A stretch of 64,000 nt of DNA from Microbacterium sp. Leaf159 (GTDB lineage: Bacteria > Actinomycetota > Actinomycetes > Actinomycetales > Microbacteriaceae): assembly GCF_001423615.1 (NCBI RefSeq), contig NZ_LMOU01000001.1, forward strand, positions 509,306 through 573,305, given 5' to 3'. Both the position numbers and the translations under genes were made by a program. The notes under the pieces were generated by a model. The model did not search any database, was not told the origin of the DNA, and was given only the letters and a program-made list of their open reading frames with translations. Below are positions 12,097-19,123 of the stretch, piece by piece; position 1 is the stretch's first letter, and every line of letters starts with the position of its first letter.

Positions 12097-12591
12097 ATGG
12101 ATGACGTGACCTTCGAACCCGACACGCGTGAGCGCCCCGACGGCGCCCCGCTCACGATCGGCGCGCCCGGGAGCGGTCTCCCCGGCGCATCCGCCGAGTC
12201 GGAGCTCGAACCGCTGTCGCCGATGAAGCCCGGGAGCATCGGCGTCCGCTACCGACTCAAGCGCCGCTTCCGCTCCTGCGATGCGTACGCCTGCGTGCCG
12301 ACCTACCTCGCGCAGGCGCGAGGGGGCGACACCGTCCTCGGCCCGGACGGCGAGCGGATCCACGGCGGCCGCGCGTATGAACCGATGCTGGTGGACGGCA
12401 CTGCGGTCACGGCGTCGGACCGGAACCTCGACACCCTCATCCAGAGTCTCGTCCCCGTAGAGCTCCTCCAGGCCGACAGCCCCGTTGCCGCGGAGCGCGA
12501 ACTGCTTCGCGCGATGCGTCCTTCTCTGGATCGGTACCTGCTGATCGACGGAGAGATCTGGATGCGACTCGCGTCCGCACCTGGGGAGTGA
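12097..12591 (+). CDS. Hypothetical protein
   Basis: A 164-aa protein that I do not recognise. The first 50 residues are Pro/Gly/acidic and probably disordered. The rest looks folded: a basic RYRLKRRFRSCDAYAC segment with two close cysteines, then mixed helices, ending DGEIWMRLAS. No signal peptide or membrane span is seen. ATG 12097 is used; GTG 12106 is also possible. A candidate -10 (TACTCT, 12050-12055) lies upstream, and a 13-codon open frame from GTG 12063 ends at 12104, just inside this gene. The codon use is high-GC third position, like its neighbours, so it is likely a real gene. Confidence 0.6.
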   Translation: MDDVTFEPDTRERPDGAPLTIGAPGSGLPGASAESELEPLSPMKPGSIGVRYRLKRRFRSCDAYACVPTYLAQARGGDTVLGPDGERIHGGRAYEPMLVDGTAVTASDRNLDTLIQSLVPVELLQADSPVAAERELLRAMRPSLDRYLLIDGEIWMRLASAPGE

Positions 12592-12652
12592 CCTCTGCGG
12601 CGTCCGGCTCGGCCCGTGCAGTCGACGCGGGACCCGGTTCGATCACGCTGTG

Positions 12653-12735
12653 TGCCGGCGGTGGGACTCGAACCCACACGCCCTTTCGGACAAAGCATTT
12701 TGAGTGCTCCGCGTCTGCCATTCCGCCACGCCGGC
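12653..12735 (-). tRNA. tRNA-Leu (anticodon CAA)
   Basis: Read on the minus strand, a 7-bp acceptor stem GCCGGCG/CGCCGGC with discriminator A encloses the D arm and an anticodon arm with loop CTCAAAA (anticodon CAA). A long variable arm and a T arm with GTTCGAGTCCCAC follow. The 83-nt length and extra arm fit a class II tRNA-Leu. CCA is not encoded as such; CA follows the discriminator. Confidence 0.95.
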
Positions 12736-12823
12736 TCGTGTATCGCGTCTTCGACTGTAGCGCAGAGCAGGCATGATCACGGGCGCGCGCCGCGCCCATC
12801 GGGACCTCGGAGACCGACTCCAC

Positions 12824-12829
12824 TAGGAT
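12824..12829 (+). promoter_or_regulatory. -10 element of the PdtaR-type regulator gene
   Basis: TAGGAT lies exactly 6 nt before GTG 12836, predicting a leaderless mRNA. Confidence 0.6.
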
Positions 12830-12835
12830 GGATAC

Positions 12836-13456
12836 GTGACCGAGCAAGAACAGGCAGCTGAGCAGCCCACGTCATCCGCACCCCGACGCGTCGTCGTCGC
12901 CGAGGACGAGTCGCTGATCCGTCTCGACATCGTCGAGATCCTCCGCGACAACGGCTTCGATGTCGTCGGTGAGGCCGGTGACGGTGAGACCGCCGTCGCG
13001 CTCGCGACCGAGCTGCGCCCCGACCTCGTGATCATGGATGTCAAGATGCCGCAGCTCGATGGCATCAGCGCGGCCGAGAAGCTGCACAAGGGCAACATCG
13101 CTCCGGTCGTGCTCCTGACGGCATTCAGCCAGAAGGAGCTCGTGGAACGAGCGAGCGAGGCCGGAGCACTGGCCTACGTCGTCAAGCCCTTCACCCCGAA
13201 CGACCTGCTGCCGGCCATCGAGATCGCTCTGGCACGTCACGAGCAGATCATCACGCTCGAGGCCGAGGTCGCGGACATGGTCGAGCGCTTCGAGACCCGC
13301 AAGCTCGTCGATCGGGCAAAGGGCCTGCTCAACGAGAAGATGGGCCTCTCGGAGCCCGAGGCGTTCCGCTGGATCCAGAAGGCGTCGATGGATCGCCGCC
13401 TCACGATGCAGGACGTGGCCAAGGCGATCATCGAGCAGCTCGCGCCTAAGAAGTAG
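12836..13456 (+). CDS. Response regulator with ANTAR RNA-binding output domain (PdtaR-like)
   Basis: A two-component receiver coupled to an ANTAR domain, which binds RNA hairpins and prevents transcription termination. It is 206 aa. The receiver domain is at about 17-130, with acidic Glu23/Asp24, phosphoacceptor Asp68 in VIMDVKMP, Thr95 and Lys117 (VVKPF). The ANTAR domain is at about 142-200, with the expected VDRAKGLLNEKMGLSEPEAFRWIQKASM helices. Architecture and length fit PdtaR (Rv1626), whose partner kinase is PdtaS; no histidine kinase gene is seen nearby. GTG 12836 is supported by a 6-nt spacing from TAGGAT. Two further ANTAR proteins lie within 2 kb downstream. Confidence 0.9.
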   Translation: MTEQEQAAEQPTSSAPRRVVVAEDESLIRLDIVEILRDNGFDVVGEAGDGETAVALATELRPDLVIMDVKMPQLDGISAAEKLHKGNIAPVVLLTAFSQKELVERASEAGALAYVVKPFTPNDLLPAIEIALARHEQIITLEAEVADMVERFETRKLVDRAKGLLNEKMGLSEPEAFRWIQKASMDRRLTMQDVAKAIIEQLAPKK

Positions 13457-13459
13457 TCT

Positions 13460-13990
13460 GTGGTTCCGCTCGACGCGGAGCACATTCTGCGTCCGGTCAA
13501 GATCGGCGACGGCGCTGCGCTCGCGCGAGCGTACTCTGCGAATCGCGAGCATCTTGCGCCATGGGAACCGCTCAGAGAGCCGGAGTTCTTCACGCCGCAA
13601 TGGCAGGAGTTCCACGCCGAGCAGTGCGTGATCGAAGCCTCCGCCGGTCGGAACATCCGCTTCGTGATCGAGTCTTCCGACGGCGAGATCCGCGGGCGGA
13701 TCAACCTCAACAACATCGTCCGCGGTGCGTTCTGGAATGCCGATCTGGGCTACTGGATAGACAGGACCCGACTTCGTCGCGGTCTCGCATCCGCAGGTGT
13801 TCGTCACGTCGCCGCGTATGCACGGGACGAAGCGCGACTGCACAGGCTGCAGGCGGCGACTCTGCTGCACAACACCGGGTCGCCGCGCGTCCTCGCGGAC
13901 ACCGGGTTCGAGCGCATCGGGACCGCGCCGCAGTATCTGCGGATAGCGGGGGAGTGGCAGGATCACCTGCTGTTCCAGCTGCTCCTCTGA
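13460..13990 (+). CDS. GNAT acetyltransferase, RimJ/RimL type
   Basis: A 176-aa GCN5-related N-acetyltransferase resembling the ribosomal-protein alanine acetyltransferases; the actual substrate is unknown. Landmarks are ILRPVKIGD at the N-terminus, the central beta strands with GRINLNNIVRGAF, the acetyl-CoA region DLGYWIDRTRLRRGLASAG, and the late LLHNTGSPRVLADTGFERIG. It begins only 3 nt after the upstream regulator stop, so co-transcription is likely. GTG 13460 has no strong ribosome-binding site; no better in-frame start is seen. Confidence 0.85.
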   Translation: MVPLDAEHILRPVKIGDGAALARAYSANREHLAPWEPLREPEFFTPQWQEFHAEQCVIEASAGRNIRFVIESSDGEIRGRINLNNIVRGAFWNADLGYWIDRTRLRRGLASAGVRHVAAYARDEARLHRLQAATLLHNTGSPRVLADTGFERIGTAPQYLRIAGEWQDHLLFQLLL

Positions 13991-14066
13991 TCGCACGGTC
14001 TGGGCGCGTCGCCAGACGATCGCCGCCGGCGCGGCCGGGCTCGTTGCCATGGATGCCCGGCGCCAC

Positions 14067-14072
14067 TAGCGT
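14067..14072 (+). promoter_or_regulatory. Candidate -10 for the GAF-ANTAR pair
   Basis: TAGCGT 21 nt before ATG 14093, with a GAGGTG ribosome-binding site between. This gives a short conventional leader. Confidence 0.45.
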
Positions 14073-14092
14073 GGAGGAGACGAGGTGAAAAC

Positions 14093-14803
14093 ATGGAAGA
14101 CGCGTTCAGCGCGACCCTGAAGGGGCTGGATGATCCGGCGACCCAGGTGAAAGAGCTTCCGTTCTCCTTCCTCTCCGTCCTCCCGGTGACGGGAGCATCC
14201 GTCTCCACGCTCGGCGGGTTTCTCGGCAGCCAGACCATCTCGGCGACGGACAAAGCGGCTGCATGGCTCGACGAGCTGCAGTTCGATCTGGGTGAGGGCC
14301 CCTGCTGGGATGCGATGAGGCTGGACCGTCCTGTCATGGAGCCCCAGATGCTCGGCAGGCGAGGAACAGAACGCTGGCCGGCGTTCGGCAGGGCTGTCCA
14401 GTCCGGTCCGATCGCCTCGATCTTCGCGTTCCCCCTCGCGGTGGGCAGTCTTCGTTTCGGCGCGATCGATCTCTATTCCGATCTGCCGGTGACCTTGGAC
14501 AGGGTGCAGACGACCCGTGCCGCCGCGCTTGCCGCGGTCGTGGCACGTCGCGTCCTGCGCGACAGGATCGGCGAGCTCGAGGTCCCCGACGAGAGCGCGT
14601 TGTCTCCGTTCTCCAGGCGAAAGGTCCACCAGGCGACCGGAATCGTCCTGGCACAGCTCAACATCGATGCCGACGAGGCTCGCTTGCTCCTTCATTCACA
14701 CGCGTTCGCCACCGAGAGCAGCGTGATGGAGGTCGCAGACGGCGTCCTCGCCGGACAGATCGTGTTCAGCAACGACTCGGGCCCGATCGAGGTGGACACG
14801 TGA
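14093..14803 (+). CDS. GAF and ANTAR domain protein (first of pair)
   Basis: A 236-aa sensory RNA-binding regulator. A GAF-type ligand domain spans about residues 15-160, with the ANTAR-associated signature FDLGEGPCWDAM near 63-74. An ANTAR helical bundle spans about 170-225 (RRKVHQATGIVLAQL). In this family the GAF domain senses a small molecule or redox state and the ANTAR domain acts on structured leader RNAs. ATG 14093 has GAGGTG nine nt upstream. The gene overlaps the next GAF-ANTAR gene by 4 nt (GTGA), so the two are made together and may form heterodimers; that last point is inference. Confidence 0.88.
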   Translation: MEDAFSATLKGLDDPATQVKELPFSFLSVLPVTGASVSTLGGFLGSQTISATDKAAAWLDELQFDLGEGPCWDAMRLDRPVMEPQMLGRRGTERWPAFGRAVQSGPIASIFAFPLAVGSLRFGAIDLYSDLPVTLDRVQTTRAAALAAVVARRVLRDRIGELEVPDESALSPFSRRKVHQATGIVLAQLNIDADEARLLLHSHAFATESSVMEVADGVLAGQIVFSNDSGPIEVDT

Positions 14804-15513
14804 CCTCACTCGAACGCGACCGTCGTCTGCTGCGTACCTTCGCGAAACTCGCGGACACGCTCGTCGATGAGTACGACGTCGTCGAGCTCATGCAGCAGCT
14901 CGCCGATGCCTGCCGCGAGGAGCTCGACATCTCAGCAGCCGGGATCCTGCTCGCCGATCAGAACGGCGAGCTCGAACTCGTGGCGTCGACGAGCGAGGCG
15001 GGCACAGTCGTGGAATCGCTCCTGCTCGGCTCCCAGGGCCCCGCGCTCGGCAGCTACGAGTCCGGATCCGTGGTCGCCGTTCCGGATTTCGATGATCTGG
15101 GTTCCGCCGCAGACGAGTTCCGCCGAGCCGCACGTGCATCGGGCTACACCTCGATGTTCGTGATCCCCCTGCGGCTTCGCGACAAGACGATCGGAACACT
15201 CACGCTGCTGCAGGCGGCAGGAAGCGAGCCGTCCGAAGACGACCTGCTCGTCGCGCGTGCACTGGCGGACGTCGCGACCATCGGCATCCTGCACGAGCGC
15301 GTGCTGCGCGAGACCGAGATCCTCGCGGAGCAGTTGCAGCATGCCCTCAACAGCCGGATCGTGATCGAACAGGCCAAGGGCGTGGTCGCATACACCGCCG
15401 GGGTTCCCATCGAAGACGCCTTCGCCCTGATCCGCGATCATTCGCGAAGCAACTCGATGCGACTCGGCGACGTCGCGCGGCAGATCGTGGAACGGCGTCT
15501 GACCCTCGAGTGA
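14800..15513 (+). CDS. GAF and ANTAR domain protein (second of pair)
   Basis: A 237-aa protein of the same plan as its upstream partner but clearly diverged. The GAF domain is at about 20-165 (ISAAGILLADQNGELELVAS) and the ANTAR domain at about 175-235 (NSRIVIEQAKGVVAYTAG). GTG 14800 overlaps the previous stop codon in GTGA. With the PdtaR-like regulator this makes three ANTAR proteins in 2.7 kb. The targets cannot be told from this sequence; I see no obvious twin-hairpin ANTAR site in the window. Confidence 0.88.
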   Translation: MTSLERDRRLLRTFAKLADTLVDEYDVVELMQQLADACREELDISAAGILLADQNGELELVASTSEAGTVVESLLLGSQGPALGSYESGSVVAVPDFDDLGSAADEFRRAARASGYTSMFVIPLRLRDKTIGTLTLLQAAGSEPSEDDLLVARALADVATIGILHERVLRETEILAEQLQHALNSRIVIEQAKGVVAYTAGVPIEDAFALIRDHSRSNSMRLGDVARQIVERRLTLE

Positions 15514-15560
15514 GCTCGTCGCCCGGTGGGGGTGCGTGCGTGAGGGCTGCCAGGAGTGCG

Positions 15561-15566
15561 TAGAAT
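15561..15566 (+). promoter_or_regulatory. Candidate -10 for the hypothetical gene at 15620
   Basis: TAGAAT about 54 nt before ATG 15620. The predicted start near 15573 leaves a leader containing GAGCGGGG. Confidence 0.4.
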
Positions 15567-15619
15567 CGCAGGCACGCCCCAGACCCCGGCGCATCGTCTT
15601 TCAGCGAGCGGGGATTCTG

Positions 15620-15952
15620 ATGAAGCAGATCGTGACGCCCTTCGGGACCTTCCTCACCGGTGATCTGGTGGCGGAGGCGGTCCACAGGTATTCTCTCGCT
15701 CTGTCGTGGACCTACGAATGCGATTTCGTCGACATCCCCTACTTGGACGCGCAGGATCGCCTGCGTCGCGTGCAGCTGCGCGTCGGCTGGCTCGTCGATC
15801 TGGACGTGGTGCCGGCGTTGTCGAGAGGTGCCGAGGTGGTCGAAGAGACCACGGTCACCGACATCCTGAAGCAGGCGGCGTGGGTCGAGCGGCACCCGGC
15901 GCTGCGATTAGCGCCGGCCAACGATCTGACGTACGGAGAATCGTCGGTCTGA
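15620..15952 (+). CDS. Hypothetical protein
   Basis: A 110-aa soluble protein that I do not recognise. It starts MKQIVTPFGTFLTGDLVAEAV and is rich in aromatic and acidic residues in the middle (WTYECDFVDIPYLD). No membrane span or signal peptide is seen. ATG 15620 is preferred because GAGCGGGG lies 8-15 nt upstream and a TAGAAT hexamer lies 54 nt upstream; the frame is open further 5' only as background. It converges on the thioesterase gene with an 8-bp gap. Confidence 0.65.
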   Translation: MKQIVTPFGTFLTGDLVAEAVHRYSLALSWTYECDFVDIPYLDAQDRLRRVQLRVGWLVDLDVVPALSRGAEVVEETTVTDILKQAAWVERHPALRLAPANDLTYGESSV

Positions 15953-15960
15953 CATCCGGG

Positions 15961-16386
15961 TCAGGCTCCCGGAGCATCCTTGATCATATTGGTGATGCGG
16001 ATCGTCGAGCACCGGCGCCCCTGATCGTCGGAGACGACGATCTCGTGCACCGTGATGCTGCGTCCCAGATGCACGGGGGTGCAGACGCCTGTCACGACGC
16101 CCGACGTCGCGGAGCGCGTGTGGGTGGCGTTGATGTCCACTCCGACCGCGAGCCGGCCGGGGCCTGCGTGCAGGTTCGCCGCCATCGAGCCGAGCGATTC
16201 GCCGAGGACCACATAGGCTCCGCCGTGCATGAGGCCGACGGGCTGCGTGTTGCCCTCGACCGGGAGCGTCGCGACGCAGCGCTCCGTGGTGAACTCGAGG
16301 AACTCCATGCCCATCTTCTGGGCGAGTGCGCCCATCCCACGGGCTGTCGCCCAGTCGAGTCCTGCGCTCGTCGCGGTCTCGGTCAT
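15961..16386 (-). CDS. Hotdog-fold thioesterase, PaaI type
   Basis: A 141-aa acyl-CoA thioesterase of the PaaI/YdiI group; likely substrates are aryl- or short acyl-CoA. Landmarks are the catalytic-helix region PVGLMHGGAYVVLGESLGSMAA (about 50-71) and the strands GVDINATHTRS and GVCTPVHLGRSITVHEI. ATG 16386 has GAGGAGG six nt upstream on the minus strand. It is divergent from polA with only 45 bp between. Confidence 0.9.
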   Translation of the reverse strand: MTETATSAGLDWATARGMGALAQKMGMEFLEFTTERCVATLPVEGNTQPVGLMHGGAYVVLGESLGSMAANLHAGPGRLAVGVDINATHTRSATSGVVTGVCTPVHLGRSITVHEIVVSDDQGRRCSTIRITNMIKDAPGA

Positions 16387-16419
16387 GGATCCTCCTCAGC
16401 GGGTGTCTGTCGTCCTCGT

Positions 16420-16425
16420 TAGGCT
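16420..16425 (+). promoter_or_regulatory. -10 element of polA
   Basis: TAGGCT with a 6-nt spacer to GTG 16432: a predicted leaderless transcript. Confidence 0.65.
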
Positions 16426-16431
16426 GACAGG

Positions 16432-19065
16432 GTGACGGACTCCGCAAAGCCTACCCTCATGGTCGTCGACGGCCATTCGCTCGCCTACCGTGCCTTCTTC
16501 GCCCTTCCGGTCGAGAACTTCACGACCAAGGACAACCAGCACACGAACGCCATCTACGGCTTCCTGTCGATGTTGGTGAACCTCATCAAGGCCGAGCAGC
16601 CCACGCATATGGCGATCGCGTTCGACACCTCGCGCCATTCTTTCCGCACCGATCAGTACCCGGAGTATAAGGCGACCCGGTCGGAGTCGCCCCAGGAGTT
16701 CCGCGGCCAGATCCCACTGCTGCAGGACTGCCTCGCCGCGATGTCGATCCCGGTGCTCACGAAAGAGGGCGTCGAGGCCGACGACATCCTCGCCACACTG
16801 TCGACCCAGGGTGCTGCGCAGGGTTACGACGTTCTCGTCGTCTCCGGAGACCGGGACACGATCCAGCTCGTCACCGATGATGTGACGCTGCTCTACCCCT
16901 CGGTGCAGGGAGTCTCCCAGCTCAAGCGCTACGACCCGGTGACCGTACAGGAGCGCTACGGAGTACGCCCCGAGCAGTACCCCGACATCGCCGCCCTCGT
17001 GGGCGAGACCAGCGACAACCTGCCCGGTGTGCCCAAGGTCGGCGAGAAGACCGCCGTCAAGTGGCTCACGCAGTTCGGATCCCTCGATGATCTGCTCGAG
17101 CGAGCCGAGGAGATCAAGGGTGTGGTCGGAGGAAACCTCCGCGACCACATCGAAGACGTGCGGCGCAACCGTCGACTCAACCGACTGCTGACGGATGTCG
17201 AGCTGCCCGTCGCTCCCGACGACCTCGCGGTGGCACCTATCGACGCTCAGGCAGTCCGCGACATCTTCGCCCGTCTCGAGTTCCGCACGCTTCTGCCACG
17301 CGTCTTCGAGGCCGTCGGAGCCGGCGAGGTCGCCGACGATCCGGCTGCCGCAGTGGTACTGCCGGAGCCCGCTCAGGTCAGCGCCGCGGAATTCGTCACG
17401 TGGGCGGATGCCCAGACCGACGATGTCGCGGTGCGGATCCTGGTGCAGGGCGGGGTGCCCACGCGAGTGGGTGCCGCGACCGAGAAGGAGCTCCGCGAAC
17501 TCGACTGGACCGATGACGCCGTCGAGGTGCTGCGCCCGTGGTTCGAGTCGACGAACCCGAAGGTGCTCCACGACGCCAAGCCCCAGGTCAAGGCGCTGCT
17601 GCGACAGGGGGTCCGTGTGCACGGACTCGCCTACGACACCAGCCTCGCCGGCTGGTTGCTGCGCCCGAGCTTCCCCGACAAGACGCTCGGCGACCTCGTC
17701 GAGCGGTACCTCGGTGAGAAGCTTCCCGAGGCGGATCCGTCTCAGCTGGTCCCCGAGACCGAAGGCGCCACTCCCTCGCAGGAGGCCTGGTTCGCCCTGC
17801 GCGTCGCCACTGCGCTGCGCGAGGACATCCCTGAGTCGGTGGCCGCCGTCCTCACCGACATCGAGCTTCCCACGCTGCTGACTCTCGCCGACATGGAGGT
17901 GGCCGGCGTCGCCGTGTCGCACGAAGTTCTCTCGACGTTCTCGGGCGAGCTCGCCACGCGCGCCGAGGGGCTCGCGCAGGAGGCGTTCGGAATCGTCGGC
18001 CGCGAGTTCAACCTCGGTTCGCCGAAGCAGCTGCAGGAGGTGCTCTTCGACGATCTGCAGCTTCCGAAGACCCGCAAGACGAAGACGGGGTACTCGACGG
18101 ATGCCGCGGTGCTCGCCGACCTGCAGGAGTCGCACCCGCATCCGTTCCTCGGTCTCCTCCTCCAGCACCGCGAGGCCACGAAACTGCGGCAGATCATCGA
18201 GTCGCTCGACACGGCGATCGGCACCGACGACCGAGTGCACACCACCTATGTGCAGACGGGCAGCCAGACCGGCCGGCTTTCGAGCACCGACCCGAACCTG
18301 CAGAACATCCCTGTGCGCACCGAGGAATCGCGCCGCATCCGCAGTGCGTTCCAGGTCGGGGAAGGCTACGAGTCGCTGCTCACCGCGGACTACTCGCAGA
18401 TCGAGATGCGCATCATGGCGCACCTCTCCGGCGACGAGGGCCTGATCGAAGCGTTCAACAGCGGCGAGGACCTGCACCGCTTCGTCGGCGCGCGCGTGTT
18501 CGGAGTCGAACCCGGCGATGTGACCGCGGCAATGCGAACCAAAGTCAAGGCAATGTCCTACGGCCTCGTCTACGGTCTCTCGGCGTTCGGTCTGTCGAAG
18601 CAGCTCCGCATCGAGCAGTCCGAGGCGAAGCAGTTGATGGTCGAGTACTTCGCCCGATTCGGGGCGGTGCGCGACTATCTCCGTGCGTCCGTGATGAAGG
18701 CCAAGGAGGTCGGCTACACCGAGACGATCTTCGGACGCCGCCGTCCGTTCCCTGATCTCGCGAGCCCAAACCGCGTGCTGCGTGAGAACGCGGAACGGGC
18801 GGCGCTGAATGCACCGATCCAGGGAAGCGCCGCGGACATCATGAAGATCGCGCTCCTGCACATCCACGAGGATCTGCGCACCGAGGGCCTCACGTCGCGC
18901 GCTCTTCTGCAGATCCACGACGAACTCGTCGTCGAGGTGGCCCCGGGGGAGTGGGAGGCGACCGAGCGGATCGTCCGTACCCGTATGGGCGATGCGGCCG
19001 ATCTCACGGTGCCCCTCGACGTGCAGGTCGGGCGCGGGCACGACTGGAACGAGGCCGCTCACTGA
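16432..19065 (+). CDS. polA: DNA polymerase I
   Basis: Repair and Okazaki-fragment polymerase, 877 aa. The N-terminal 5'-3' nuclease domain is at about 1-290 (LMVVDGHSLAYRAFFA, GVEADDILATL, the metal-binding SGDRD and the helix-hairpin-helix PGVPKVGEKTA). The middle 3'-5' exonuclease fold at about 305-490 lacks the DxE/DEDD motifs, so it is probably inactive. The polymerase domain includes motif A with Asp653 (ADYSQIEMR), motif B (KVKAMSYGLVYGLSAFGL) and motif C with Asp830 (QIHDELVVEV). The GTG start is fixed by TAGGCT with a 6-nt spacing. Confidence 0.97.
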   Translation: MTDSAKPTLMVVDGHSLAYRAFFALPVENFTTKDNQHTNAIYGFLSMLVNLIKAEQPTHMAIAFDTSRHSFRTDQYPEYKATRSESPQEFRGQIPLLQDCLAAMSIPVLTKEGVEADDILATLSTQGAAQGYDVLVVSGDRDTIQLVTDDVTLLYPSVQGVSQLKRYDPVTVQERYGVRPEQYPDIAALVGETSDNLPGVPKVGEKTAVKWLTQFGSLDDLLERAEEIKGVVGGNLRDHIEDVRRNRRLNRLLTDVELPVAPDDLAVAPIDAQAVRDIFARLEFRTLLPRVFEAVGAGEVADDPAAAVVLPEPAQVSAAEFVTWADAQTDDVAVRILVQGGVPTRVGAATEKELRELDWTDDAVEVLRPWFESTNPKVLHDAKPQVKALLRQGVRVHGLAYDTSLAGWLLRPSFPDKTLGDLVERYLGEKLPEADPSQLVPETEGATPSQEAWFALRVATALREDIPESVAAVLTDIELPTLLTLADMEVAGVAVSHEVLSTFSGELATRAEGLAQEAFGIVGREFNLGSPKQLQEVLFDDLQLPKTRKTKTGYSTDAAVLADLQESHPHPFLGLLLQHREATKLRQIIESLDTAIGTDDRVHTTYVQTGSQTGRLSSTDPNLQNIPVRTEESRRIRSAFQVGEGYESLLTADYSQIEMRIMAHLSGDEGLIEAFNSGEDLHRFVGARVFGVEPGDVTAAMRTKVKAMSYGLVYGLSAFGLSKQLRIEQSEAKQLMVEYFARFGAVRDYLRASVMKAKEVGYTETIFGRRRPFPDLASPNRVLRENAERAALNAPIQGSAADIMKIALLHIHEDLRTEGLTSRALLQIHDELVVEVAPGEWEATERIVRTRMGDAADLTVPLDVQVGRGHDWNEAAH

Positions 19066-19111
19066 CCGCCGTCGCACCCCAGACCGATATCCTGCGCCGA
19101 TGGTGCGGGGC

Positions 19112-19117
19112 TACGCT
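19112..19117 (+). promoter_or_regulatory. -10 element of the DUF885 gene
   Basis: TACGCT, 6-nt spacer, then ATG 19124. The spacer GGAGGG looks like a ribosome-binding site but would not be in a leaderless transcript. Confidence 0.6.
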
Positions 19118-19123
19118 GGAGGG

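Noticed and set aside
13454..13459. TAGTCT at the stop of the PdtaR-type gene as a promoter for the next gene
   Set aside because: The predicted start would lie after GTG 13460, so it cannot serve that gene; probably chance.
16396..19077. 893-codon open frame on the minus strand opposite polA
   Set aside because: Same reason: antisense of a high-GC gene, no recognisable domain.
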